A stretch of DNA of 64,000 nt from Stenogyne calaminthoides (GCA_037126765.1 JBBCBC010000007.1:26545667-26609666), one strand, 5' to 3'. Positions 10,784 to 23,311 are shown, counted from the first letter of the stretch. Notes: a model not told the origin generated them from the letters alone. Program-made: numbers and translations.

Positions 10784-11826
10784 ACATGAGGCTTCTAACT
10801 ACCGACGCATATGGAATTCCCCTCATGTCATCTATCTCGTTTTGTGTCTTTTGGACACATTTCTCTTGACAGATGGATTTCATGTCTGAAGGGTAAGAAA
10901 CCCTTCTTGGAATCCTGCATGCTGAATCGCTTCAAAATAGTATCTATGTATGAAGCTTGGGATAAGCCAATCATCATTTTCCTGCGATCTCGAGTGATCT
11001 TGATCCCTAGGATATGACCAACTTCTCCTAAGTCCTTCATACCAAAATGATTTGACAACCACACCCTCACATCTGACAACACCTTTACATCATTTTCGAT
11101 GAGCAGAATGTCATCTACGTATAATACTAAGAATACCAATGCAGTTCCGTCACACTTCTGTATACATAACTCTCAAACTCATTTTGATCGAAATCATAGG
11201 ATTTTATTACTTGATCAAAACATTAATTCCAAGCTCGGGATGCTTGCTTAAGTACGTAGATGGACTTCTTTAGCTTGCAAACTAGATGCTCTTTGCCTTT
11301 CGTAATGAAGCCTTTGGGTTGGCGCATATAGATTTCCTCTTCAAGACTTCCGTTTAGGAAAGCTGTCTTGACATCCCTTTGCCGGATCTTGAAATCTAGA
11401 TGTGCAGCTATCGACAAGAGAATGCGGATGGACTTCAGCATGGCTACAGGCAAAAAGGTTTCCTCATAATCGATCCCTTCTTTTTGAGTGTATTCTTTTG
11501 CCACAAGCCTAGCCTTGAAGGTCTCAACCTTCCCGTCTGGTCCCCTTTTTCTCTTATAAACCCACTTACATCCACTGGGTTTCACCCCCATTGGGTGGTT
11601 CGATAAGCTCCCACACTTGATTATGATCCATATAACCCATCTCGGCTTCCATTGCAGTTAGCCAAAAATCTGCATCCTTGTCTTGGATCGCATCGTTGTA
11701 AGACCATGGGTCTGATTCTTCTCCTGAGATCAAGTCCGAAGACTCTCCTATCCCTAAGAATCTCTCGGGTTGTCTAACAATCCTCCCACTGCGACGAGGT
11801 TCCGATTGTGTAGGTGTGTATATCAA
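10784..11826 (-). pseudogene. pol: Reverse transcriptase region of D pol
   Basis: Broken copia reverse transcriptase, spread over frames 11826-11566, 11591-11223 and 11139-10828. Visible in order: the pre-RT segment (WLTAMEAEMGYMDHNQVWELIEPP), the first fingers motif (GCKWVYKRKRGPDGKVETFKARLVAKEY), VKTAFLNGSLEEEIYM, and the catalytic YVDD in LVLYVDDILLIEN (about 11110). The frames do not join without shifts at about 11580 and 11200, so the copy is inactive. Confidence 0.88.
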
Positions 11827-12542
11827 CTTGTACAGTTGGTGTTGGCCCTCTTAATTCGTCTAAGGTAATCTCACTGTTGGGCTTTCTATTGTTCATATAG
11901 TCTTCTTCAAAAAAATCTAAAATGTGTACTTATTACAACCTTTTGATCATTGGGACCATAGAACATACACCCTTTCATTCCCTTGGGATACCCTATGAAC
12001 AACCTTAACTCCGAACGTGGGTCCAACTTACCGGCTTTCTTGTCCAACACATAAGCCGGACAACCCCAAATTCTCATGTGTCTTAGACTGGGCTTGCACC
12101 CGATCCACAGTTCCTTTGGGGTTTTAGGAACCAATTTGGATGGCACCATGTTTAGAATGTAAGCCGCTGTTTCCAAAGCGTGTCCCCAAAACGCTTTGGG
12201 AAGATCCGAATAACTCATCATGGATCTGACAATTTCTAAAAGAGTTCTGCTTCTTCGTTCTACTACCCCAGTTTGTTGAGGGGTTCTGGGAGTAGTTAAC
12301 TGGGATACAATCCCTTCATCTGATAAGTAGTTTAGAGAATCATTGCTGAGGTATTCGCCTCCACGATCAGATCGTAGAAACTTGATACTCTTTTCCCTAT
12401 GTTTTTTTGCTTCAGCCTTAAACACTTTGAACTTATCAAAGGTCTCAGACTTATGTTTCATGAGGAAAATGTATCCATATCTTGAGTAATCATCGATAAA
12501 CGTAACAAAATACTCATAACCCCCCCTTTCTTTGATTGACAT
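11827..12542 (-). pseudogene. pol: Integrase core of D pol
   Basis: This is the DDE integrase core that joins element cDNA to the genome. The frame 12542-11907 keeps the three acidic positions: Asp in FIDDYSRYGYIFL, Asp in RSDRGGEYL, and Glu in TGVVERRSRTLLE. It runs on into the conserved GCPAYV and LFIGYP blocks near the C-terminus. A short spacer with stops (11827-11906) leads to the RT region. This is the best-preserved D segment. Confidence 0.88.
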
Positions 12543-12569
12543 AGGACCACATACGTCAGTATGAACGAT

Positions 12570-13337
12570 CTATAACACTTCAGTGGCTCTATTCCCCTTG
12601 GCTCCAAATGCCCTCTTGGTCATTTTACCCTCTAAACAAGATTCACAAGTCGAAAACGGTTCAATCTGGAGACACTCCAATGATCCGTCTTGTACCAACC
12701 TTTGAATCCTTTTTACATTAATATAACCTAATCTTAAATGCCACATAAGTTTTTTGTTCATGTCTGAAGAACGCTTTCTTTTATGCAAAACAATCAATGT
12801 GTTATAGGATGCATTTTGTGAGTGGTGTGAACATTTAATAGTGTAGAGATTGTTCGACAACGTTCCATGATAGATAAATAGATCATTTTGAAAAAAAGTA
12901 ACATGCTTAGAAAAAGAAACTGAATATCCATCCATAAAAAGTTTAGAAATCAAAATAAGATTCTTTCTAAAACTAGGAACGTAAAGAACATCTCTTAAAA
13001 CTAAAACTCTATCTTCAAAAGATAGCTTCACTTCTCCCACTGATGTAGCTACCGCTCTCGTAGCATCGCCCAGTATGATGAGGATCTCACTCCCACTAAG
13101 TTGCCGGGTTAGCTGGAACCCCTGTAAGGTGAAACAAATATGATTTGTGGCTCCTGTATCCACTACCCATGAATGGGAAGCATACGCCGCTAAACAAGTT
13201 TCAACAACTAGTGCATGAGAATTACCTTTCTTTTCATCCCTCTTAGGTTTGGAACAGGCTGACCTCCAATGTCCATTCTCACCGCAGTTAAAACACTTCC
13301 CCTTAGCAGCTTTCTTGACACCTTCCCCTTGGTTCAC
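12570..13337 (-). pseudogene. gag-pol: Gag zinc knuckle, protease and pre-integrase of D
   Basis: The frame of 255 residues holds a CCHC knuckle (CFNCGENGHWRSAC), the aspartic protease active site (VVDTGATNHIC, about residue 58) and the pre-integrase zinc region. There the second His of HHCC is replaced by Tyr (LRLGYINVKRI), while CESCLEGKMTKRAF keeps both Cys. The frame is offset from the upstream gag frame by a shift near 13460. Confidence 0.87.
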
Positions 13338-14062
13338 CTTTGCGTTGCCCTTGGCAACGCTTGAGTTGACTTGGTTCTAGCCTTTTGCCTTCTTCCTCTT
13401 CTTACCACCATTTGTCCTAGAAGAAGTAGAAGGACCGTTGCCACCAAGATTTGATTATGGCGCCCCATTAGCATCTCAGCCGAAACTTGAGCTTGAAGCA
13501 GGCCGGGAAGTGTGAACTTCTGATTATTCATCTGATAATTCAGTTGAAACTGCTCAAAGCTTTTCGGTAAAGAATGAAGAATGAAAACGATTTGGGTCTC
13601 CATATCATATTCAGCGACAAGAACCTCAAGCTTGTTAAGGTGAGCCATCATCTGGAGAATGTGATCCCTCACGGGCGTTCCCTTCACCATTTTCTGCGAC
13701 AACATATCTCGCATGGTGATCTGCCTAGATGTACGATTCTGATGTCGAAACATCGCTTTAAGACTTTGCATAATTTCCGCAGCAGTTCCAAAGTTTTGGT
13801 GTTGATGTTGTAACACATCCGACATTGAAGCCAGAATGGTGCACTTTGCCATCTCATTGGAACACTCCCAGTCACTATACTCTTTCTTATCCGTTTTACT
13901 AGAGTCACCAGTAGGCTTGGTGGGTTTAGGTACATCAAGAACCCACTTGTGTTGTTGTGCAGTTAGGACAATAGATAATTTTCGATTCCAATCAACAAAG
14001 TTTTCACCAGTCAATTGATGATCCTTCAGTATAGTAAACAGTGGATTAAAAGGTTGCGACAT
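13338..14062 (-). pseudogene. gag: Gag of family D
   Basis: Copia capsid protein. The natural start is probably the Met of MSQPFNPLFTIL at 14062, because the upstream 21 residues have no family pattern. It shows the gag pattern of GENFVDWNRKLSIVLTAQQHKWVLD, a helical core, and SLPKSFEQFQLNYQMN. Near 13460 the frame shifts; the Lys-rich tail in the other frame meets a TAG near 13378 before the zinc knuckle. It belongs to a different copia group from A and C (protease DTGAT instead of DSGCS). Confidence 0.85.
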
Positions 14063-14750
14063 GCTGAACTGGAAATAAACATACATTTTTGTGTTAATAT
14101 CCAGATTAAGCACAAAATTTATCACATAATTCGATCACATGTAACATATCAAAATCTCAAAAGAATATGAACATGCATCAGCCAACATCTCAAAACAGTT
14201 TCAATAGGTCACGTGGGGTGAGCTGTCTATTTAAACACATTTAAGCAGGTTACAAACAATGATAGTTACAAACCTTTAATTCAAAATTAATAGTTGGCTC
14301 CCACTTGACCATATAAAATTGACAGGGACTTCGGAGAAGTATATGCATATCAGTTTTATACCTAAGTAATAACCATGATTAAATGCAGAATCATTACTTC
14401 GTTTTGAACAAGCCTCGTGGAGAGGGTCATTGTCGCCACTAATAATAATTCACAATCATCCGTTAGGAATTTATTCACGTGATAGATATCTTTTGACAGT
14501 TCAGTGGGGGAAATTTCTCCAAAAGATTTCACAAATAAATAAATCATGGAGGTCAAAATTAATTTGATTTTTCAAAAAAAAAAAAAAAATTAATTATTCA
14601 AAACATACTTAGTAATTTTGAGGTTGAGATTTTCACATATAATTTCTCATGCAAACACATTAAACAAATTATACAGAATTATAAGAAAAAACACATCAAA
14701 ACAAAACAAAAAAATAAACAAATTGGGCACCAATTATCCAATTGTCATGG
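14063..14750 (-). other. Leader region of D; 5' LTR not found
   Basis: AT-rich sequence upstream of D gag with an A-run near 14573-14590. I see no clear initiator-tRNA-Met primer site and no second copy of the D LTR, so the 5' end of D seems to be deleted. No gene is visible. Confidence 0.5.
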
Positions 14751-14980
14751 TTTAATTTTCTCGTCTTGATCTTGAAGAAATATGGTCTTGAATTTCTCCC
14801 ACTCGTTCATCTCGAATTTTTTTTGTCTCGTTTCGCCATTCTGTGCCACACCCGTTGTTCGCCCACGTTGAACAGCACGCAACCAGGATGCCGCCCGCAT
14901 CCCCGCCGGCCATGTCGACCAGGAGCCTGCGCCCGCGCACCCAGCACTATGCATGTCGCCCTCGCGAGCCTCGGCAGTGC
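14751..14980. other. GC-rich patch of unknown origin
   Basis: A stretch far richer in G+C than its surroundings (strongest at 14840-14980), between the D leader and the B1 LTR. An 84-codon minus-strand frame spans it (14745-14999), but its composition is low-complexity Ala/Gly/Arg and its start lies in the LTR. It could be a leader fragment, as the B3 leader is also GC-rich, or a host exon scrap. Confidence 0.3.
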
Positions 14981-16583
14981 TATTAGAATTTAGAGGCACG
15001 TAAACACGTAATACATGCGCAGCGGAAATTAGGGTTCACCAACAACGAACAGTTAATTGCATATAGATTACAATAATCATAACGAGAAATCTTACAGTAA
15101 CTCGAGAGAAGATTTCTCAACTATGGTATCGACGTAATCCCCGTTCGCGGACTTGCACAGATTTGCCAGCGTTGAATCTGAGACTGAATTCGCTAGGAAA
15201 ATACCTATTCTAAATTTAATGGAGAGAACTTGAACAACCATATTATGGATTCCCAAGAGCTCATATATATAGGAGAGACTTAGCTTAAATCTTAAGCTAA
15301 CCTGATTGGGAAATAAAATCCCTAATCTTTATTTAAATAAATCTCTAGGATTTATTTCCCACATATAAAATGTCTACGAATTTAAATGCCTTATATGAAA
15401 ATCTCTACGATTTATTTCCATATACATTAAATCCTACAATTATATTCCAAATATAATTATTGGGAATTCTTATTTAATTAAATCCAATTTAATTAAATAT
15501 TAATCATAATTAATTCCAAAATAATCAATTATTAATTACTTCTCCATAAATTAAATATTAAATCCAATTTAACATTTAATCAACCAACTATAATCCGTAA
15601 AAGGGAACTACTTGTTGTGTGACCCATAGGCCCTCATATATCGAGTGATTAGTCTAACTAACGGTCTTAATTGAACCCTAGACAATAAATCAGACATTCT
15701 CAATATATGAGGTACGTTGCGAGAAACGTGCAACTACCTATAACTGAAACATGGGCTATTACGATTTCCTCCTTTCATTCACGAATACTCGATTAAGCCT
15801 TGAACATGATGAAATGTCTATTCAAATAACTTAATCAATTTATCTCAAATCACTAATTGATCATGTATGTCACACTTAGCCACAAAGTCTAAGTTGACGT
15901 GTATCGACCGATGACTTTGATCCAATTATGATGAGAAGATGAGTATTCTCTCTAAATCCACTTTGAGGAATGAATCCTATTCTTGGCTCAACTACCACGC
16001 ACATGCACTTCGTGATGAACCCAATCCAAGCCGTATCTACCCATGGTTAGGCTGCAAGCATTGGTCATGGTCAAAGTTCATCATCCCACACATGTCGTGC
16101 GTATTGACACCTCAAGTCAAAGGAGTATCGCATCTCTCCCACTAACCGAGAGACCCGTAGACACATATAGTGGAAATACATCAAAGGGTTTCTTGGATGG
16201 GTATACCAATACCCTCTAAGGTATCTGTGCATCCATCATGAGATACCTATTATCTCGTAGTAAGTGAGATCTTACTACACTCTCTAAGAGTATGATGCAG
16301 ATCGCACACCAATCTCCATTGTATCATCAATATCCCATTCTTGATGATGCTTGATCGGGGCTATTTGAGAATCATGCTTAAGTCATCTGAGTTCTCACAA
16401 CCTCAATGACAACAATGACTCATGGGAACACTTGCATGAATAAATGCAAACAATCAAACATAATATTCAAGCAAGTGTATTGCCATATATTAATATTAAG
16501 TGAACTATAATATTAAATCAAACTGAATATCATTGAGTATTATGCCCTTACAATAGATTGTCTCTAGGACACTAACACTAACA
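14981..16583 (-). mobile_element. 3' LTR of B1, minus strand
   Basis: Family B LTRs start TGTTAGTGTTAGTGTCC and end CCTCTAAATTTCAACA. The minus-strand start is at 16583. The end at 14981 reads TTCTAATA, with CA decayed to TA. The LTR has a TATA box (15264-15271) and three ATCTCTA-GATTTATTTCC repeats (15345-15420). It matches the B2 and B3 LTRs along its length. Confidence 0.9.
15264..15271 (-). promoter_or_regulatory. TATA box, B1 LTR
   Basis: TATATATA on the minus strand in CTCCTATATATATGAGCTC, conserved in B2 (35090-35097) and B3 (38541-38549). Confidence 0.65.
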
Positions 16584-17315
16584 ATCGCCCACTTGGACTA
16601 GAGTCAATCACCTACATGTCTAACCCCTAGACCATCAAATGTCTAGTGTGTACATGAACACTTAGTGTTATGGTGAAATGATCTGCCAAATTAAATTTAT
16701 CGGAATACATTTTAATTCTATTTCTCCTATCGTTATGATCTATCGGATCAAATGATAAGTCTGGGTACATGCTTGCTTCTGTTTGTTGATCTCGGTTCCT
16801 TTGCTTGCGCATTTGCACCAACGTTGTCTTAATACATCTTGATTAGACAACTGTCACTCGGAACTACCCCCAGTTCTCTTAAGAACTATAAAATCCAGAC
16901 AGCCTCCTTGAGGCTTCTGATACAGCAATGTACTAAGCTTCGGTTTTCGAATCTACGGTCGTCTCTTGCTTGGAACTATTCCAACTGACCGCTCCATCAT
17001 TGAGAGTGAAACGTAACCTGACTGTGATTTGTAATTGTCACAATCGGATTGGAAACTTGCATCAGCTTAACCAGTCACTACTAGTTCTGACTGTCCACCA
17101 TAGACAAGGAAACATACTTTAGTTCATCTAAGATACTTAGGAATGATCCTAACAGCAATCCAGTGAGACTCACCCGGATTCTGTTGGTATCTACCAGTGA
17201 TGTTGATAGCGTAGGCCACGTTTGGCCTAGTGCAAGTCATGGCGTACATGATCGACCCAATTGCATATGCATATGGGACATCTTTCATGTGCTTGATATC
17301 AGCTTCAACAGAAGG
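16584..17315 (-). pseudogene. pol: RNase H end of B1 pol and polypurine tract
   Basis: The minus strand encodes the copia RNase H (VYGGQSELVV, then FQSDCDNYKSQSGYVSLS) and ends just before the purine tract AAGTGGGCGAT at 16584-16594. Several stops are present, one directly after the VYGGQSELVV motif. The short frame at 16627-16821 is the very C-terminal tail (ending near HTRHLMV), which also occurs in B2. Confidence 0.8.
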
Positions 17316-18455
17316 CTAATCCTTCTTTGATAGTTTTATTCCATGATCTGTCGATAGAGATCCTCTCTTAGAGTTCTCCATCGCAAAACGCTTCAACACC
17401 TTGTCTACATAGGTGGAATGTGACAACCTCAACATCCTCTTGGATCTATCCCTGTGGATCTTGATCCCTAGGATGTAGCAGGCTTCACCAAGATCCTTCG
17501 TCATGAAGGTCTTTAACAACAAATCTTTAATGGACTGCATTAACGGGATATTGTTTCCCAAAATCAATATGTCATCGACATACACGATTATGAAAACAAT
17601 ATTCTTCCCGCTGCGTTTACAACAAATGCAAGGATCTTCCGAATTTTTAATGAAGTCAAAAGACTTGATAGCTTCATCAAATCGGATATTCCAACTCCTA
17701 GAAGCTTGCTTCAATCCATAAATGGATATCTTTAGCTTGCATACTAGATTTGAATTTGACTTAGATGCAAAACCTTTCGGTTGAGTCATAGACACTTCCT
17801 TATCAATGTTTCCATTGAGGAATGTTATTTTGACATCCATCTGTCAAATCTCATAATCATAGTGTGCTGCTATCGCAAGTAAAATTTAGATGGACTTGAT
17901 CTTTGCAACTGGTGAGAAGGTCTCGTCATAGTCAATGCCTTCGCTTTGACTATAACCCTTCACTACCAACCTAGCTTTGTAGGTTTGTACTTTGCCATTT
18001 GCATTGGTCTTGCTCTTGAAGACCCAATCGCAACATATGGGTCTAACCCCTATAGGCAACTCAACCAAGTCCCAGACTTGATTGGTGTACATCGAGTCCA
18101 TCTCAGATTTCATGGCTTCATGCCACTTCTCTGAATCAATATCTGATATTGCTTCAGAATAAGTATTAGGATCTTCCTTATCCGGTATGTCCACATTATC
18201 GAGTTCCTCCAAGAGGTAACCGTACCTAATGGGTGGATTACGATTCCTAATTGACTTACTGAGTTGTGGTTGTGCAGGTTGTACATTCTGATCGTGAAAA
18301 TTTTGTGGTGCATTGATTTCATCAATGTCCTGAGAGTCCTCAAGAGCTACACTTTCGATCCTAATACTTATTCTTAGTTGTGGTTGCAGACTGTACATTC
18401 CGATCGTGAAAATTTTGTGGTGCATTGATTTCATCAATGTCCTGAGAGTCCTCAA
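17316..18455 (-). pseudogene. pol: Reverse transcriptase of B1 pol
   Basis: Two frames (18455-17886 and 17840-17316) make up a nearly full copia RT. The order is WHEAMKSEMDSMYTNQVWDLVELP, CCDWVFKSKTNANGKVQTYKARLVVKGYSQ, FLNGNIDKEVSMTQPKGF, GLKQASRSWNIRFDEAIKSF and the catalytic IVYVDDILILGNN. A stop near 17841 and a short gap separate them. A 112-bp tandem duplication in the linker (18281-18505) is unique to this copy. Confidence 0.88.
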
Positions 18456-18505
18456 GAGCTACACTTTCATATGCCTCTTGGACGGGATTTTGAACTATGT
18501 TGTTC
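18281..18505. repeat. 112-bp tandem duplication in B1 pol linker
   Basis: The stretch beginning GTACATTC-GATCGTGAAA occurs at 18281 and 18393 with nearly identical 80-bp continuations. B2 and B3 carry it once. Confidence 0.8.
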
Positions 18506-19650
18506 TCATTCAGCCCACTTGGAGGTTCTTGCACTGGCAAGCATACTCCAATTACGCTCCCACTGGCTGAAAGACGATCACCTAGTGAAAGACTCCCACC
18601 GTCAAAGTTGCTGAATGCTCCCACTGATTCCTTATCATGTTGCTTTGACAAGATATCAGTCTCTTTGTTAATTTGTGGTTCTTGAATTTCTTCAAGTTCT
18701 ATCAGCTTACGACCTTGTTCCTTAAAGACATAGTCTTTTTCGAGGAACTTGGTCTGCCTAGAACAATCACTGATTATTTCTCAAGTAGATAGAAGCAATA
18801 TCCTTTAGTTTTCTTAGGATATCCCACAAAGTAAACCTTTTCACCTTTGAATTCCAACTTGTCGGTAAGCATTCTTTTCACGATCACGGGGCAACCCCAT
18901 GTTTGATATGTGTAAAAGTTGGCTTCTTGCCACACCATAGTTCATATGGCCTGTGCTCAACCGATTTAGATGGAATCCTATTCAGAATGTAAATTGAGGT
19001 TTGTAACGCGTATCCCATAAGAATGTCGGAAGAGAGGAAAAGCTCACCATGGACCTCACCATGTCTAACAGGGTTCGGTTTCTTCTCTCGGACACACCAT
19101 TCATCTGAGGTGTTCCGGAGGAGTCCATTGTGATTGGATTCCATGTAACTTCAAGTAATCAATGAATTCATGGCTAAGGTATTCACCTCTTCGATCTGAT
19201 CGGAAAGTCTTGATACTCTTACCAAGTTACTTCTCTACTTCATCCTTAAACTCTTCGAATTTCTCAAAAGATTCAAACTTGTGTTTCATAAGATACACGT
19301 ATCCGTATCTTGAGATATCATCAGTAAAATTGATGAAGTATCTGAAGTGACCCATAGCTAGAGTGGGCAATGGTCCACAAACATCATTGTAGATCAACTC
19401 TAGAACTTCTTTGGCATGCACCCCTTTCCCAGAAAGGGTTTATTGATCATCTTGCCCTTGAGACAAGATTCACAATCTCCATAAGACTCAAAGTCAAATG
19501 GGGTTATGTAGTCTAACTTTCTTAACCTTGCAATTCCTTTCTCGTTTACATGATCAAGTTCTACAATGCCATAAGTAAGTCGGGTTTCCATAATGCAACA
19601 AATACATGTTGCAAGTAATAGAAAGAACGAAATGACAATCATTAAATTCT
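18456..19650 (-). pseudogene. pol: Integrase and linker of B1 pol
   Basis: Degraded integrase in several frames. The pre-integrase zinc remnant (SCLKGKM) is near 19450-19500. The core start (FTDDISRYGYVYLMKHKFESFEKF) is at 19227-19421, and YELWCGKKPTF near 18920. The acidic linker with SVGAFSNFDGGSLSLGDRLS is at 18490-18640. Stops and shifts separate all parts. The linker is strongly conserved in B2 and B3. Confidence 0.8.
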
Positions 19651-20600
19651 AATCTAAAAACCAGAGGGTAAGTCTAACACATAAGTCCCCACACGTTCAG
19701 GAGCAACTCTTGCTCTATTTCCACGTGTAAGACAACTTTACCCAGCCTAACTGTCCTAAGACACATGAGCCCCTTCACATTCGTACAAATGTGTGAGCCA
19801 TATCGGGTATCTAATACCAAGCAGTTAGCGCTATTAATGGATATGCCTATCTTAATAACAAACATACATATTCTAGTGCCAGAAGCACCCAGTGCCTTCC
19901 TTTTAGCAACCAGAACCTTATAGTCCTTCTTCCAGTTCCCTCTTCTACTTATAGTAGAGGCACACATCCTTGTTTACCCGCTCACTCTCTTGAACACGAT
20001 CTTAGTGATAGTGAACTCAAAAGTCTTGAGCACGTTGTGAAGTTCAGGCATGGTCGCATCCGCCTTATTCATATTGTAGTTCACAATGAAGCTAAAATAT
20101 GAATCCGAGAGCGACTGGAGTATAGCATAAATGAAAACGTTGGTCTTTTATCTCAAAGCCTAAATTACCAAGTTTATCAATTAGGCCAATCATCTTAAGC
20201 ACATGAGGTGAAATCTTCTTTCCTTTAGCTGACCAGCATCTGAACAGATCTCTCATCACTTCATAAATCTCAGAATGAGATTCAGAATCAAAGAGATCCT
20301 TCCGATGCTTGAGCATTTAGAAGAGACCCATTTTCTCATGTTGCCTTAAGCGATTCGGGAGTCATGCTGAGCAACATCACATACTACGTCTGGGAAGCAT
20401 CCTTTTGATGCTTATTCTGAGCTGCTACGTCAAACATAGCTGTCTCACGAAACCAGCTGCAGGGGTAACAGGGATTGGCGGGTCCAACACGTACTCAATC
20501 TTTTCTTGCCTTAGCACCAAACACATGTTTCGGTGCCAGTCCAAAAAATTTTGCCTAGCCAATTTTGTTTGTTTCCAAAACACATCTCAATAACAGTTAT
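19651..20600 (-). pseudogene. gag-pol: Gag and protease of B1, heavily mutated
   Basis: The minus strand shows a typical copia gag start (LDWHRNMCLVLRQEKIEYVLD, about 20500-20560). A helical piece (MRDLFRCWSAKGKKISPHVLKMIGLIDKLGNLG, about 20140-20280) and a decayed protease site (LDTRYGSHICTN, about 19790) follow. At least four stops and several shifts disrupt it. This is the only gag seen in family B, because B2 and B3 lack it. Confidence 0.75.
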
Positions 20601-21453
20601 ACATTTCAACTAACCAAGAGAAATAAAATAAAATGGGAATTAAAACACATAATTCCTATGATCAATATTCAGCAATCAAAATAAACATGGCCTTTCTTTA
20701 GTGTTTATTTTGTTTCCATTATTTTCACATACTCAACGACCTCATCGGAAGAGTATAAATTTATATTAAATATAAATTATAATGGACTAGGATCCACATT
20801 CCTACTATCATAATCCCAACGAGGGCTGAATATCACAATAGCATAACTGGTAGGTCTCCAAACCAATTGCAAATTGCAACTCCTAGTTTGTCGAACCTAG
20901 TTCAGCTGATGTCCCTTACTCTTTGTCCCCGCGAGGGTGAGTTAAACAAAGTTAAGTTGGTTTACAACCATCAAGCGGTGACATTTTCATGTCCCTATAA
21001 AAGTTTCGTTAGATGTAGATCCGAGCAAAAGACGAGGGCCTTAAATACCCAGTGGAACAAAATCTCCGGTTTTCTTTTAATTTTGATGGAAGACATCTTA
21101 TCAAATCAATGAGAAAACCATATTTTAGTGAGGATCATTTTAAAAGACGGGGTATTAATTGCTTAATCGAGATCCAACATGTTAATCTACATCATATTTG
21201 AGCAATTATTGGGCGCCGCCTACCCAAACATGATTTACATGGACTAACATTTATATGGGCGCCGTCTACCCAAATAATTAATACGGTCCGATAAATATTG
21301 GGCTCCGCCTACCCAAACAGTTATTAAAACGGACTATAAATGTGTTAACAAATTCAAAACAAGTTAACACAAGTGGGAATTGATAATCATAAAACGTAAA
21401 CTAAAATTAAACAAAAGTTTAAGAATTTTAGTTTAACCAATTTTAATCTTATT
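20601..21453 (-). other. Leader region of B1, cut by A2
   Basis: Non-coding leader upstream of B1 gag. It holds three repeats of a box like TTGGGCGCCGCCTACCCAAA (21208-21320). The region ends abruptly where the A2 LTR begins, so the B1 5' LTR is absent. No gene is visible. Confidence 0.55.
21208..21320. repeat. Three-copy GC-rich box in B1 leader
   Basis: Boxes close to GGGCGCCGCCTACCCAAA occur at about 21211, 21257 and 21301, spaced 44-46 bp and separated by AT-rich sequence with ATGGAC or CGGAC words. Confidence 0.75.
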
Positions 21454-21624
21454 TGTTGGGAGATGAATTTAATAAGAGTTTTGATTAAGTTCCCAAAACC
21501 CATGAGTATGACATGTTCAGGATAATCTTGATAGAATAGAATCAGGACCAGGTTTCAATAAATATTAGGATTCAGGATTATCTGCATCATGTATAGTCAG
21601 CAGATATAGATCAGAGAAATTTAA

Positions 21625-21815
21625 GAATACTGAAGACTCAGAAGACTCAGAAGAAACATGAAGACTCTGAAGACTTTGAAGACTCAAAAGAAATATGAAG
21701 ACTCAGAAGACTCTGAAAACTCAGAAGAATCCTGAAGACTCAAAAGACTCTGAAGAATCAGAAGAATCCCGAAGACTCAGAAGAATCCTGAAGACCCGAA
21801 GATCCTGAAGACTGT
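21625..21815 (+). repeat. GAAGACTC array in A2 U3
   Basis: Degenerate tandem units built on GAAGACTCAGAAGA and variants. The matching arrays in A3, A4 and A5 have different unit lengths and sequences. Confidence 0.85.
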
Positions 21816-22239
21816 TTTGTACTGATAAAAAATGACCCTGAACAAATATTTTGAAAGAATAGTTTTATGTTCATTCCTGGTACAAACAAACAGAATGTTA
21901 GATGTTTGTGGACATTAAGGAACATATCAGATCAGAAAGGTCAACTAAAAAGAGTCGTTATACTTGTCTCTGTTCAAAGAAAGATTCCAACCAATGAGGA
22001 GGCAACATCAACGTACTTCACTGACACTAAAAGTGACATCTCACTGAAGATATGTCAGGTCTGATATTCTCCAGTTCACAGAAATTGGTGATTGGCTACA
22101 TGGCTGCATATTTCATAAAACATGCAAGGGAGTGTTCAAACCCTAAAAATAACCTTTCATCAATAACCAAAAGAGGAAACTCTTGATGCTATCTCTTCCA
22201 ACGGATAGTTTTTCAAAGAGTGACCTTGGTAAAGTTGCC

Positions 22240-22247
22240 TATAAATA
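22240..22247 (+). promoter_or_regulatory. TATA box, A2 LTR
   Basis: TATAAATA followed by CCAGTGACCTTC, the conserved A family context. Confidence 0.7.
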
Positions 22248-23311
22248 CCAGTGACCTTCAACATTAAGAAGTTACGGGAAATTACAGCAACTCAATAGCT
22301 CATTCGTATTCATACATATTGAAGCACTCGAAAAACCTAGAATTTCCCAAGTGTTTCACATTGGAGAGAGCTCATTTCACTAAGCCTAGATTTGATAGAT
22401 ATATTCAAAGCTTAGTAGAGATATCCTAGCCTTTGCATTTGTTCTTATTTTAAAGGATATCTCACCCTAGTTGGAAACCAACTCAAACCCAAACCCTTTG
22501 ATAAGGTAGTTTGAGTGTGTGTGATTTGTTGGTTAGTTAGAGTTGTAAAGAGTGAGTAAGCTGCAGGTTAGCCAGCCAGAAAACTCTAGAGAAGAAGTTA
22601 GTAAGCTACTTGTGGTAGTCTGAAAACTTGTGTGTGTGATTGAGTTAGTAAGCTGCAGTGAGTCAGCCAGAAAACTCAAGGTAGAAAAGTGAGTAAGCTA
22701 TAGTGAGTTAGCCTGAAAGCTTTAGGAAGTGTGTTAAGGAATTTCTCTGAAGATCAGAGAGAGTGGACGTAGGAGCTTGAGTCTCTGAACCACTATAATT
22801 GCTGTGTTGTTTTCTTTTTTGTACTGCATTATATCTGTTGCATAGTTTTTCACTGAAAGCATATTTACTGATATTCAGCTGGAACCAATCCACCGAATCT
22901 GCATCAAGTTGATCACAACCTTAACCACTGTTTTATTAAAGGAAGAAGATTTTCAGCAAAGTTAAAACGAGTATAAACTTAGGGCCAACCATTCCGCACT
23001 CTTGATTAGCTAGAACAGATAGTTACCAAACTGAACTAACTCTACTGAGTATTCAGTAAGATAATTATCTGATCCAAGCTTCTCAGGATCTCTGATAAAA
23101 CTCAGGATCAGTTGGGCTAATCTGAAGCTTCTGAAAGCTGCTCAGGATCACTGTCTCAGTAGACTTTGACTCAGGACGATTTGTGCTTCTCAGGGCAAAA
23201 TTCTCAGGACATCCTGACCCATCTGATCTCAGTGAAGAAAAGTTTTAAAATTCACTGAACACATGTATTCCCCCCATACACGTGTAAGACTCATTTGCAC
23301 CGGGACCAACA

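Larger units (their letters stand above)
21454..23311 (+). mobile_element. LTR of A2
   Basis: A 1,858-bp family A LTR from TGTTGGGAGATG to CCAACA. It has a GAAGACTC array in U3 (21625-21815), a TATA box (22240-22247), a U5 array of GTAAGCTGCAG-type units (22545-22735) and the C-tract hairpin near its end. The internal region that follows is reduced to 135 bp. Confidence 0.92.

Noticed and set aside
14745..14999. 84-codon minus-strand frame across the GC-rich patch
   Set aside because: The start lies in the B1 LTR and the product is low complexity; reported only as a composition anomaly.
21625..21815. Possible CRISPR array
   Set aside because: Repeats are degenerate, unspaced and lie in a plant LTR U3; no spacers or cas genes.
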